The position numbers were made by a program, and so were the translations under genes. Positions 18,401 to 24,075 of a stretch of 25,208 bases of DNA are shown here, piece after piece. Position 1 is the first letter of the stretch. Every line of letters starts with the position of its first letter. The notes under the pieces are model-generated. The model ran no database searches, was not told the DNA's origin, and worked only from the letters and a program-made list of their open reading frames with translations. This DNA comes from a virus, in IMG/VR virus record IMGVR_UViG_3300025128_000305, positions 1 through 25,208 of that record. One strand, given 5' to 3'.

Positions 18401-19080
18401 ACACGAGAAATCGACTTTGCCAAATCTTCAGAACTTACGGCAAACTTGGCGTCAACCTTAGCCATTCTATTAATAACCTCTGAAGAAGTGACACCCTCTT
18501 TATTAAATGAGTTAACTGCGGCCGTTAAAGTTTTAACTGCGTCAGCCGCGTTCATTCCGGTCAGACGAGTAAGGATCAGGGCATCTTTTGTTCGCAAGAG
18601 AGTCTTTTCTGTTCCCAAACCTTGACGAGCAAGTTCTACCCCCGCCTCCGCTACAGTCTCAAAAGCTTGAGCCGTTTCCTTGGCAACCTTGAACATTCCT
18701 TTACCAAACTTTTCTAGTTGTTTGTTGTTCAAGTCCATGACGATGTTGACATCCATCAGGGCTTTTTCGACTTTAAGGGCGGAAGCTACCATTGCTTTCA
18801 TAGCACGGTCTACGCCCATTATAAGACCAGCCGAAGCACCAAACGCTATAACGCGTGCGTTAGATGCTTCTAATGATTTGCTGAATTCATCGGCTTTGAC
18901 AGTAGCCTTGGATAGTCCTGTTCCGAGGGCGCGTACTTTGTCGCCACCACCTCCAGCCCCCCCAAAGGCTTTTCCCATGGTTTTCCCCATGTCCCCAAGC
19001 TTACGATTAATCTTTGCGATTTCTCGTTCGGCCTGCTTGGTGGCCAACATAAGATCGACCGTTATTTTATCCCTAGCCAT
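12475..19080 (-). CDS. tail tape measure protein with repeats and an internal nuclease-like segment
   Basis: This 2201-residue protein matches the TP901-type tape measure family at about residues 50-330 (GASAGLIMGVDRAMKAMVAS, AVNSFNKEGVTSSEVINRMA, then VGASAVSAGVNMNELMAIT and FTRIQRSEVQQKLANIGVA). Long coiled and Ala/Gly-rich stretches follow, including hydrophobic segments near 440-470 and 1060-1115. Four A-x-G-[FY]-V-P-N-F motifs sit at F561, F645, Y952 and F1029, and the 300-residue segment between the second and third has nuclease-like residues (separate entry). Two C-terminal GGE[YF] repeats (near 1805 and 2083) with nearby IN-x-G-x2-P are common in tape measure C termini. The lambda rule of about 0.15 nm per residue would give a tail up to roughly 330 nm, less if the insert is not extended. 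The start at 19080 has AGGA 4 nt upstream, within a 14-bp palindrome. Confidence 0.93.
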   Translation of the reverse strand: MARDKITVDLMLATKQAEREIAKINRKLGDMGKTMGKAFGGAGGGGDKVRALGTGLSKATVKADEFSKSLEASNARVIAFGASAGLIMGVDRAMKAMVASALKVEKALMDVNIVMDLNNKQLEKFGKGMFKVAKETAQAFETVAEAGVELARQGLGTEKTLLRTKDALILTRLTGMNAADAVKTLTAAVNSFNKEGVTSSEVINRMAKVDAKFAVSSEDLAKSISRVGASAVSAGVNMNELMAITTAVQQRTARGGAVIGNAFKTIFTRIQRSEVQQKLANIGVATRDMQGNMLSGIKVLQNLAGEFDKLTRSQQATISENVAGVFQVNILKAALADLSQETSAYSGALRAANSATDEAYTKNERLNQTLDSLVNRTLANLTQAGATLGGGLFGPAIENILGTVNGIIDAFGEGGKFEKFGEGFGSDIVKGMGKFIGGPGLIMATAVFAKLAMSLGKFAKQALMDVVGINSATKQRAALEEAVVATIAAEPALLKQVAKGTLDVASLEQRVLNTLKLQTAERAKMQAYARPIAGALYGRGARVGSSGTYLRGGGRGRAEGFVPNFADAGSERAAAAAGGYRAGSIRTMSQPGAGTMMYNSAETVKRFPGMSQSAIMPPQGSPAGAGYKAAFGAAHGFDPYAASGFVPNFAFGLGSKFGIGKGQQMPKTAGHFQTIGASKQAKGADRQLFNDFRTAGGHIQVKKNAFAMLIPKLGYQNLAFTGVGRKENKKWTATFPSIGYSNSWARKNKKNPPGDIEDMMLSAAAGAAANVSASLVPPGTNWDKDTFKAAIAGTLEPGHPGFGIKGAMGAINSAAGAAFETGVLASMHLSASDPKNKGNTLADWDVFNPNKDVKSLFGGGGIPWEKGDLKISDRESPVDSMVNKLINELLTNGARGNNLTYTSNLEKEGGVMRDPTKKFAFQRRLSSERPGYEGMLKNKRIRYGTPGAARGYVPNFASALSNSVGREMMAGVPASAIRVGTNPALRSAGNPGGVGVYNTIHEPAGLSQGIRRSQRSGIDPTMHGAASGFVPNFGLGLAKFGIKHLGRSRFEKVQGFGKRVGQGGAGIGALGLMGAMDNPLVNIASSAAMGAAFGGGVPGAVIGGALGIVTEAIKLFTGAADEAGDALDTETDSQLSLAKASEKASENIEALKNKLDAVSVRNVVDITKTTYSGAKDFKSLGIGGTEEFKALEGATSVKQLENLKTKLDTRIASKQKLASLTGDRTSLIPTSEAVNKQVGEGITRYMSTGALSPYMGNDIRQLEFREEQRKKFINSLQFTAEKDAFKKPDPELIKGLISNLGLSGKEGERAGFEALYNRGITAQGISDFSMEDMLGALLGLQGAEARQLVQGDLVGENRGLSALGSEGFDALRDHLVNIFADSDRYNEVLKRLIATQQGIDEEADNFQKVLIEANAGQEALRKFAHELRLSSKELAREVAHRKKMTGFETAQAVAIENATMTRAAAIPAARQRALDENRKVFGIGGEKERIARKKFEEAVAGGLEKQDFVKFAAGQGFTAETGRQALADLQALQSNLTVSKDGKITGVKEGSEAEIARLRERLMGLTGDKMIKGVVDPKDASSFKFLPETIKMLDKAFKDLDGAVIANADDLAKANEIAEKKFETDKKSLALQYEYNKARAQEQRLIEASLAGHQLRDAEERMRGGKLGARGYASAYSAKLARDVAAEGVQPGDFNRAFKAGFVNEMGYKPVDMLEDWEAGTRSVAQNMKSSFSDAFKSIASGADTVQGALANMASSILDSISDVSNQMMTNMLFSKMGWGGGTYASGGVVTGGSGYKDDVPTMMSGGEYVIKKSSAQKIGYGTLNAINSGGLPGFQSGGPSMGSMFAVSAAASAASGFLNQSGQGGRKKPWRGKNYGFGRGKHGYFGGPDPDAGGGSSFAGGSNAAQVSLNKAYVYYRRDPKTGRLISEKARPTEGRYEVSSALSLAGRLGSEDPQTARMFGKETKMGSYSDYLFTETARRKAVIKAHEKQKRQRLIGAYMNAAMLMGGSYLMGKTGAAGIAKKGWNTWQSDPNPNLSNPLPSQRDIYDITRPPVIGGANNTGTRLAATGGSMGSSPALLTGGEFIMNAGTVRQHGLGFMGELNRGKMPGMAGGGPVGGVVGGGVGSVNNNVSVNVNIDRRGNADVSTSPETSTDNTSSENAAADAQKNKELGVALQTVVLQEIMKQQRPGGLLQGKPNTP
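15978..17409 (-). repeat. four A-x-G-[FY]-V-P-N-F repeats in the tape measure protein
   Basis: Copies are centred on F561 (codon 17398-17400, EGFVPNFA), F645 (17146-17148, AASGFVPNFA), Y952 (16225-16227, AARGYVPNFA) and F1029 (15994-15996, AASGFVPNFG). Copies 2 and 4 share a longer unit, with the motif followed by GLG-x-KFGI. The linkers before them are also alike (MYNSAETVKRFPGMSQS and VYNTIHEPAGLSQGI, each with a later DP). The repeats divide the protein into a short linker, a domain of about 300 residues and another short linker. Confidence 0.85.
16250..17110 (-). other. candidate PD-(D/E)XK nuclease-like cargo domain inside the tape measure protein
   Basis: This encodes about residues 657-944, between the second and third GFVPNFA-type repeats. 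A helix AGAAFETGVLASM carries E820. A strand-like LADWDVFNP carries D843 and D845. A strand GDLKIS carries D868-x-K870, followed by a helix (VDSMVNKLINELL). This order, acidic residue in a helix, then D, then D-x-K, fits the restriction-endonuclease-like (PD-(D/E)XK) fold. The composition is globular, with none of the coiled repeats expected of a ruler segment. Fold and activity are inferred from motif order only. Confidence 0.5.
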
Positions 19081-19093
19081 ATTCCTAGGAATA
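19080..19093 (-). promoter_or_regulatory. 14-bp palindrome over the tape measure ribosome binding site
   Basis: TATTCCTAGGAATA is a perfect palindrome. It contains the AGGA that would act as Shine-Dalgarno and reaches the first base of the start codon at 19080. In RNA it could form a 5-bp stem with a CUAG loop, limiting ribosome access, or it could be an operator. It abuts an ATTACACC (GGTGTAAT on the minus strand) element at 19094-19101. Confidence 0.3.
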
Positions 19094-19101
19094 ATTACAC
19101 C
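19094..19101 (-). promoter_or_regulatory. GGTGTAAT element upstream of the tape measure gene
   Basis: The minus strand reads GGTGTAAT, 13 nt before the tape measure ATG and downstream of the stop at 19111 of the preceding gene. It differs by one base from the AGTGTAAT elements elsewhere in the window. Promoter function is inferred from recurrence. Confidence 0.4.
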
Positions 19102-19110
19102 AATTTTAAC

Positions 19111-20106
19111 TTACATTCCGTGAAGTTTCATCATATCGTCCATATTAAGCTTTCCTCCCTTTTCGGCAGCTTTTTTGGCCATGTTTATCGTCTCATTAGG
19201 ATTGTCTAAACCAAGGCGTTTAAGATCCTCTTTTGTTGCCCCCACCAAAGATGTCGCCGACCCTTCTGCGTCAGCGTTTCTTGACTTATCCAATGTTTCT
19301 TTGGCGCTCTTGGAAGAGTCAAACCACTCCACCAACTTGTCAGGATCACCGCTTATCTCCTCGGGAGGTTTATTATCGGAATTTTCCATCACGCTTTTAT
19401 AGTACCTACCGTATCCGAAAAGTTCAACTTGATAAAAGGTTAATTGAACCAAAGGCTTCCCGAAAAAAGAGTAGGCATTATTCTCGCAAAGATAAAAAAG
19501 GTTAGTAAAGAAGCCAGAAAGAGAAAGCTTCTTCAAATCACCAGAATTAAATTTTTGAGTGCTTTTATTGTAAACCCCTATGAACTCTATCAGCTTTCCC
19601 TCTTCGAGTTCCTCAAATTCCTCAGCGGTAAATAGCCTCTCTCCACTTTCTTTAAGTAGGGCATTGTACATATAATGTTCATTTATCCTTCTTGATGCAT
19701 ACGACTCAGCACAGAACCCTATCAATTCTTCTTTTTCCAGACTTAAGGTGGAAAGTTCAGCTTGGTTCTTTTTTAAATCGTTATTGATCTGATCGATATG
19801 AGCCCGAAGAAAAACTTTTGATCTGGAGACTTTTAAACCTGCGATAAGACTTTGAAGGTTTAATATTCGTTTGCTTTTTTCTTCGGTCCATATATCCTCC
19901 TCAAGAAGATGGTCAATCCGTTGCTTTCTTGTCGGGAGACCTTGGGAAACGGCTTTTTCGTAGAAAAACCTATTTTTAATGTCTAGTTCGGCCGAGTCAA
20001 AATTATTGAAGTGCTTTATTTTTATATCACCAAATTCAGGAATGTTTGCAAGAGTGTAACCCCGTAAAATCTCCGAAAAAACAACCTTTAAATTCCCCTC
20101 TGCCAT
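19111..20106 (-). CDS. tail protein of unknown function upstream of the tape measure (possible second assembly chaperone)
   Basis: This 331-residue protein is alpha-helical. The start (GYTLANIPEFGDIKIKHFN) is beta-like. From about residue 40 to 120 helices carry charged heptads (RKQRIDHLLEEDIWTEEKSK, then HIDQINNDLKKNQAELSTLS). The C-terminal quarter is acidic and flexible and ends LNMDDMMKLHGM. No signal peptide or membrane segment is visible. The place directly before the tape measure gene is where tailed phages encode tail assembly chaperones (lambda G/GT), so I infer a chaperone-like or tape-measure-binding role without clear homology. Its ATG overlaps a TAA in the -1 frame of the preceding gene (TAATG), suggesting translational coupling to a frameshifted upstream product. 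Confidence 0.7.
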   Translation of the reverse strand: MAEGNLKVVFSEILRGYTLANIPEFGDIKIKHFNNFDSAELDIKNRFFYEKAVSQGLPTRKQRIDHLLEEDIWTEEKSKRILNLQSLIAGLKVSRSKVFLRAHIDQINNDLKKNQAELSTLSLEKEELIGFCAESYASRRINEHYMYNALLKESGERLFTAEEFEELEEGKLIEFIGVYNKSTQKFNSGDLKKLSLSGFFTNLFYLCENNAYSFFGKPLVQLTFYQVELFGYGRYYKSVMENSDNKPPEEISGDPDKLVEWFDSSKSAKETLDKSRNADAEGSATSLVGATKEDLKRLGLDNPNETINMAKKAAEKGGKLNMDDMMKLHGM

Positions 20107-20171
20107 TAGATCTTAGCGTCTATTCGATCCATGGAAACACCAAAGAGTTTTTTACTTAACTCTTTTTTTTT
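20106..20171 (-). other. candidate programmed -1 frameshift site and extension
   Basis: Near the 3' end of the upstream gene the minus strand carries nine consecutive A (plus-strand T at 20163-20171). In the 0 frame translation stops at 20156 after KKKS. In the -1 frame it continues KKELSKKLFGVSMDRIDAKI and stops at 20106-20108, the TAA sharing two bases with the next gene's ATG. The frameshifted product would be 282 residues instead of 265. The tight fit to the next start argues that the -1 frame is used. A homopolymer base-count error in the sequence is the alternative explanation. Confidence 0.55.
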
Positions 20172-20953
20172 GTTTCCTCTTTTTTCTTCTCTTCGGGAAC
20201 GTTTTCTTCCTCGTCGAGCTTCAAAGCTAAGTCAATCATCTCCTGAAACTCTTTTTGGGTGTTGGGACGACCCACAAACCAAAAACTGACGTAATAAGCG
20301 AACTTTCTTGCTACAACAATGTCGAAAAACTCCTCCCCCTCATCAATTTCATCATACCGTTCAATTTTCTTGTTAAAATCCCCCTCCCCAAAGAATTCGC
20401 TCTCTTTCTCCCCCTCTTCCGTGTGGGCTAGGTAAAGCATCCACCATAGGATGACCTTGTTCCTAGCGCGACTTTCGGCAGTTTCCTCGTAAAGACTATC
20501 CTCGACCAATTGTAAGTCTCTGAGCGCCCTCCTAGTGGGCTTAATTTCGTTATCCAGCTCCTTAAGTCTCTTCTTCTGGGTCGGAGTCCTCTTTTTTTCG
20601 TCAATATCGAGTATTTTGGACTGTTCTTTGTGAAAACCCTGTAATTTTGTGATTATTTTCTGGTATTCCTTGTTTTCGTCATCACTTCTGGTTCCACCGT
20701 CGTTTTCAAACCTTTTTTCGAGCAAAGCGCGCGTTAAAAGGCCTGCTTTTATGCCTTCGGCAAGTTTTACGCCGTAATAAAGCTCGGCTTCGTCAGTCAT
20801 TGCGCGTGTTGGACGCCGCAGAAAGAACTTGTAGGGCACTTCTTTTTTTACATCTTTCGCGGTGGTAACCTCTGTGCCGTCTTTTTTCTTCTCCACAGAC
20901 TCTTCTTTGACTGTTTCTTCCTTATTTACGGTAAACTCGTATATACGCTTCAT
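20156..20953 (-). CDS. probable tail assembly chaperone (265 aa; 282 aa if frameshifted)
   Basis: This highly charged, mainly helical protein opens with MKRIYEFTVNKEETV and a Lys/Glu-rich stretch. It then has a conserved-looking block YKFFLRRPTRAMTDEAELYY followed by KLAEGIKAGLLTRALLEKRF, a coiled region (about 95-145) and a hydrophobic helix (VILWWMLYLAH). It ends in a disordered Lys/Glu tail. Position between the tail tube and the tape measure, and a probable -1 slip in the A9 run at its 3' end, parallel the lambda gpG/gpGT arrangement, in which a fraction of ribosomes shift to make an extended chaperone. I do not see direct sequence similarity to gpG. Its ATG overlaps the stop of the preceding small gene (ATGA). 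Confidence 0.7.
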   Translation of the reverse strand: MKRIYEFTVNKEETVKEESVEKKKDGTEVTTAKDVKKEVPYKFFLRRPTRAMTDEAELYYGVKLAEGIKAGLLTRALLEKRFENDGGTRSDDENKEYQKIITKLQGFHKEQSKILDIDEKKRTPTQKKRLKELDNEIKPTRRALRDLQLVEDSLYEETAESRARNKVILWWMLYLAHTEEGEKESEFFGEGDFNKKIERYDEIDEGEEFFDIVVARKFAYYVSFWFVGRPNTQKEFQEMIDLALKLDEEENVPEEKKKEETKKKS

Positions 20954-21204
20954 TTTGGTTTATTATTGTTGTATTCGACAAATTTTTCAAAGTATTCTTC
21001 CAATTCTCGGATACAATCATTGCCTAAATCGAGGATTCTTTTGCGAATCCTTTGGTGGGTTTCTTCGGGGATTTTTACTCCGTTAACTTGGAGATCTTCG
21101 AGGATGAAAAAAAACTGTTTGTAGAGATTCGTTATCTTTCGCCGAGTTTGAAACGCGAAAAAATTATTGATAATATCCCTATCTGGACCTTCTTCCTTTT
21201 CCAT
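20950..21204 (-). CDS. small helical protein of unknown function (84 aa)
   Basis: I do not recognise this protein. It is almost wholly helical and charged (RRKITNLYKQFFFILEDLQ, then QRIRKRILDLGNDCIRELEE and YFEKFVEYNNN), with one predicted turn at NGVKIPEET. It begins after the tail tube terminator, preceded by an AGTGTAAT element and by AGG boxes (AAGG before ATG 21204). It ends with an ATGA overlap onto the probable chaperone gene, so the two are likely translated together. A minor chaperone or a tape-measure-associated factor is possible from context only. Confidence 0.65.
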   Translation of the reverse strand: MEKEEGPDRDIINNFFAFQTRRKITNLYKQFFFILEDLQVNGVKIPEETHQRIRKRILDLGNDCIRELEEYFEKFVEYNNNKPK

Positions 21205-21230
21205 GCCTTATACCTTATATCCTACTTAAA

Positions 21231-21238
21231 ATTACACT
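21231..21238 (-). promoter_or_regulatory. AGTGTAAT element restarting transcription after the tube terminator
   Basis: AGTGTAAT on the minus strand lies 26 nt before the ATG at 21204 and directly downstream of the intrinsic terminator at 21246-21274. A promoter here would restart transcription for the chaperone and tape measure genes. This placement is among the best arguments that the element is a promoter. Confidence 0.5.
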
Positions 21239-21245
21239 AAAATAC

Positions 21246-21274
21246 AAAAAAAAGTCCCTCGTGAGAGGGACTTT
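21246..21274 (-). terminator. intrinsic terminator after the tail tube gene
   Basis: On the minus strand a 10-bp perfect stem (AAAGTCCCTC / GAGGGACTTT, plus-strand arms 21251-21260 and 21265-21274, 4-nt loop) is followed by a run of eight T (plus-strand A at 21246-21253, overlapping the stem end). It lies 24 nt beyond the tail tube stop. It would give the tube gene its own transcript end, which fits a highly expressed major structural protein. The stem is A/T-flanked on both sides, so weak bidirectional activity is possible. Confidence 0.9.
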
Positions 21275-21298
21275 TGAAAAATATAAAAGGGGCTTTAA

Positions 21299-22552
21299 TT
21301 ATTCATTGTCATTATTCATACCACTCATGAATAAACCGACACCAGACTGAGTAGGTCCCCCAATTTGACAAGAGAAATCTAATGTCACGTTCTTGTTGTC
21401 GCCGATAGAAGAACTAAATGATTCGCTATCCAGCTTCAAACCCTTGACAATATAGTTACAAATGACAGCTGGCGTATGGGTATTACCACAAGTCGGTTCT
21501 TTAATAGAAACACGAGCATCATACTCCTTATCACAATCAATAATATCAGCCAATGAACCACTAGTTAAATCAGCCAAAACAGCATCAACACTCAAGCTAA
21601 CACTAACTGGGAAATCAACCACGCGCGCAAAAGCAAACTTACTACCCAACTTCTGAATGGGAGACCTGCTTAAATCAAAGCCTATAGTATAACTTTGGAT
21701 GTGCGCATCTTCAATATTCACACCTGCATAATCAGACGGCATACTAGTGGTAGTAGCAGAGGAGGCAATATCATCCGTCTTCTCTGCTAGGGTAAGGGTT
21801 ATATCTCCGGGCCTAAGTGCGGAAATAGTAGCGGCACCAGTCGTGGCAGGGTCCTGTTTAGCAACAGGAAGAATTGCGCCTTGGTTAAGTTTCTGCCCAT
21901 TTGTGGGATTAATCGCAGGAGATTCTCCTGAAATAAAAGTTAATGAGTTGAAGTTACCATTAGCTTGTCCCGTTTTAAAACCGGGAGTGGGATCGCTTGT
22001 TGCCGCACCCGCGAGGTAAGGCACGTTAACAAAATTCATGTTCTGCCCTTCAACACCAATAGAAACCGTGGGTAAACCGCCAACAGAACCTTCAGAGCTG
22101 TAAGAGGTCAAAAAACCGTTACCTATTCCGATAATACTTTCATAATCTCCACTGGTAAAATCTGCAACAGAATCCTTACCCTCTTTGGTAGTCAGAATGT
22201 AATAGTTTTTCTGATTGTCGTTAGAGGAGCTATCAATGATATTGGTAATAGCTGACTTAAAAGTTTGTATACCGCTATTGGTTACATAAAAACCCAAACG
22301 CTCCTCGTTGAAAAAGTTAGCCAAATAATACGATGTATCAAAAGATACCGTTGGAGATTCTGTGATGATTCTGTCAATAGAAGCCAGCTCTCCAAACTGA
22401 TTGACATCTTGCCTAGACACGTTAAAGGAGTAGTTGCAACTTTGCACGCGGCTCAGATCCCTAATGTCACCAGAAGCGGTTTGATCCTCATTATAGACGG
22501 ACTGACTGCAATAAACAGACTGACTTTGATAAATTACTCGATTTCTTGCCAT
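21299..22552 (-). CDS. probable major tail tube protein (417 aa)
   Basis: This beta-rich protein starts MARNRVIYQSQSVYCSQSVY. It has a tube-like strand arrangement (LSRVQSCNYSFNVSRQ, then SPTVSFDTSYYLAN), a middle portion rich in Gly/Ser/Thr/Asn (about 110-260) that looks like an insertion or exposed domain, a core strand QSYTIGFDLSRSPIQKLGSK, and a final SESFSSSIGDNKNVTLDFSC motif. No family name is certain. Position before the chaperone/tape measure genes, its own intrinsic terminator and a strong AAGAAGGA ribosome binding site all suit an abundant tube subunit. It is clearly related to the products of 298-1137 and, more weakly, 1-273. Length exceeds lambda gpV (246), mainly through the middle insert. 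Confidence 0.75.
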   Translation of the reverse strand: MARNRVIYQSQSVYCSQSVYNEDQTASGDIRDLSRVQSCNYSFNVSRQDVNQFGELASIDRIITESPTVSFDTSYYLANFFNEERLGFYVTNSGIQTFKSAITNIIDSSSNDNQKNYYILTTKEGKDSVADFTSGDYESIIGIGNGFLTSYSSEGSVGGLPTVSIGVEGQNMNFVNVPYLAGAATSDPTPGFKTGQANGNFNSLTFISGESPAINPTNGQKLNQGAILPVAKQDPATTGAATISALRPGDITLTLAEKTDDIASSATTTSMPSDYAGVNIEDAHIQSYTIGFDLSRSPIQKLGSKFAFARVVDFPVSVSLSVDAVLADLTSGSLADIIDCDKEYDARVSIKEPTCGNTHTPAVICNYIVKGLKLDSESFSSSIGDNKNVTLDFSCQIGGPTQSGVGLFMSGMNNDNE

Positions 22553-22579
22553 TTTAAAAATTCCTTCTTAGTATATTAA

Positions 22580-22587
22580 TTTACAGT
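22580..22587 (-). promoter_or_regulatory. ACTGTAAA variant element upstream of the tail tube gene
   Basis: ACTGTAAA on the minus strand lies 27 nt before the tail tube ATG, at the same distance as the copies before 21204 and 1201. It differs from AGTGTAAT at two positions, then continues TTAATATAC before the AAGAAGGA ribosome binding site. It is the weakest member of the motif set. Confidence 0.3.
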
Positions 22588-22615
22588 TAATATGGCTAAA
22601 AGTGAAATTATTTTG

Positions 22616-23482
22616 TTATTGTCGAGGGAATCTGACTTTATTAATTTCAAAATCAATTATAGTAGAGTAAACATTGGGATTAAATTTTCTTACTTCATTC
22701 TCAAGAACCCTGTCGAAACGTGAAACATTTACATCCTCCAAAAACATTAACTCAGCGTCCCCCTTACCATTTACGACACCTGTATAATTAAATTGAACGT
22801 CATTCCTATAATAACCATATTGATTAAAAGGCATCTCCGCGGCTGTAAATAAACCAATACTACTATGGACTTGATCCCTGAAAAGAGACCCTATTGCATC
22901 TATTTCAAACTGACTGTCCGCTACCACAATAGCTCTCGCTTTAAATATTGTGTTATCTTGTCCCCCAAAAGCAAAGGGATCGTTATGACTTCCATCATTC
23001 TTTAAATACACCACTGGATAAGTTTTAGTACCCGGCTCCAACCCAGTAGGCACAACGGTAGAAACTTTATTCCTGTTGGTGTACTGGGTTTGGAATAAAA
23101 TCTCATCTTCGGTGCTGTTTGTTAGGAAAGTATTGAAATCTTTAATAGCGAAACTTCCCGTAACATCATTACCCTGTGTTCCTGACCAGTACGAACGTCC
23201 ATTATTATAATCAATAGAGTATAAACCTGTCGCGCCCCCTTCTCCTACGTTAACAAGATTACTACCCACATATAAACCTGTAGGAATAGTAGCTCCCGCG
23301 ACAGAAGCGTCCGCTACTACCTGTGAATAGGAGCTTGAATAAGTATCTAACCCGGCATATTCCGCGGAAACATTGTAAAATTGACCCGTAGTATTTTGAA
23401 AAGCTTCCCCTTTGGTCAAAAGGGTGTTGTCAAACCATAATAACAGGCTGGACATTACTTGGTTGTCGAATTGAGGTTTCAT
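22616..23482 (-). CDS. structural protein of unknown function between tail completion and tube genes (288 aa)
   Basis: This 288-residue protein has an N-terminal helix (DNQVMSSLLLWFDNTLLTKG) and then beta-rich sequence high in Gly, Tyr, Asn and Asp (TGQFYNVSAEYAGLDTYSSS, then IPTGLYVGSNLV). The C-terminal portion includes AIVVADSQFEIDAIGSLFRD and ends NPNVYSTIIDFEINKVRFPR. It has no Cys cluster, signal peptide or membrane segment. Position between the tail completion candidate and the tube gene is where lambda-like phages encode the tail terminator, but it is about twice the length of lambda gpU (131) and I see no certain match. It could be a terminator with an extra domain or another neck protein. 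Its start overlaps the previous stop (ATGA). Confidence 0.65.
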   Translation of the reverse strand: MKPQFDNQVMSSLLLWFDNTLLTKGEAFQNTTGQFYNVSAEYAGLDTYSSSYSQVVADASVAGATIPTGLYVGSNLVNVGEGGATGLYSIDYNNGRSYWSGTQGNDVTGSFAIKDFNTFLTNSTEDEILFQTQYTNRNKVSTVVPTGLEPGTKTYPVVYLKNDGSHNDPFAFGGQDNTIFKARAIVVADSQFEIDAIGSLFRDQVHSSIGLFTAAEMPFNQYGYYRNDVQFNYTGVVNGKGDAELMFLEDVNVSRFDRVLENEVRKFNPNVYSTIIDFEINKVRFPRQ

Positions 23483-24075
23483 TTTAGTTCTCGCCTTAGT
23501 TTCTCAAGCAACGCTGTAACGTAGGGGGTTGGTGAAAAAGTAACAAACCCAACATTTTGTTTGCTTTGAAGAGCTACTCCCGACCTGCTTCGGTCCGACT
23601 CCCTAAAGATCGTTTTTACTGCGTTAGTTATTCCTTTCTCTACCCCCTTAACCCAGCTTTTACTGCTCCAAGCCATGGGAGTAACCAAATATATATCCTC
23701 CTTTGAGGGAATATTTATGTCGAAATCCCACTGAAAAGTAGTGGGGGTAACCTTTTTCAATCTTCCTTTTTTACTTTTAAGGAATATTTGTCGTTCTAGA
23801 GTATCCCTAACAATTTCTACGGGTCTTTCTCCTTGGTTGAAACCTAAAAACCCAAAAAAATTCCCGCGGCCGCCCAAAAGAAGACTATTGTTTCCGGACG
23901 TTCCCCTTTCTAGCTCTTCGGTAACTTCGTGCTTATTAAATTCATCTACGGTTTTCTTTTTTAGGGCTTCGGTTTTCTTTTTGACCGCTCCGTAAGCTAA
24001 ATTTTGAAAAACTTTAGAATTAGAGAATGCTCTTTTAGTTACTTGATCGATTGTTATTTTTCCTCTTACTGCCAT
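23479..24075 (-). CDS. probable tail completion protein (HK97 gp10 / lambda gpZ-like position)
   Basis: This is a 198-residue basic protein. N-terminal helices (KVFQNLAYGAVKKKTEALKK, then VDEFNKHEVTEELERGT) lead to a GRGNFFGFLGFNQGERPVE turn and beta strands (TTFQWDFDINIPSKEDIYL). A WVKGVEKGITNAVKTIF helix follows, and a last strand/helix pair (GFVTFSPTPYVTALLEKLRR). Helical start, mid beta sheet and later helices suit the gp10/gpZ tail completion family, which joins tail to head. The homology is inferred from architecture and place rather than a motif. TAATG overlap with the preceding gene and ATGA overlap with the following one indicate one operon. Confidence 0.6.
   Translation of the reverse strand: MAVRGKITIDQVTKRAFSNSKVFQNLAYGAVKKKTEALKKKTVDEFNKHEVTEELERGTSGNNSLLLGGRGNFFGFLGFNQGERPVEIVRDTLERQIFLKSKKGRLKKVTPTTFQWDFDINIPSKEDIYLVTPMAWSSKSWVKGVEKGITNAVKTIFRESDRSRSGVALQSKQNVGFVTFSPTPYVTALLEKLRRELK

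Noticed and set aside
20106-20133. Short MDRIDAKI open frame as a separate leader peptide
   Set aside because: It has no ribosome binding site, and its frame is continuous with the -1 frame from the A9 run, so it is better explained as the end of a frameshifted product.
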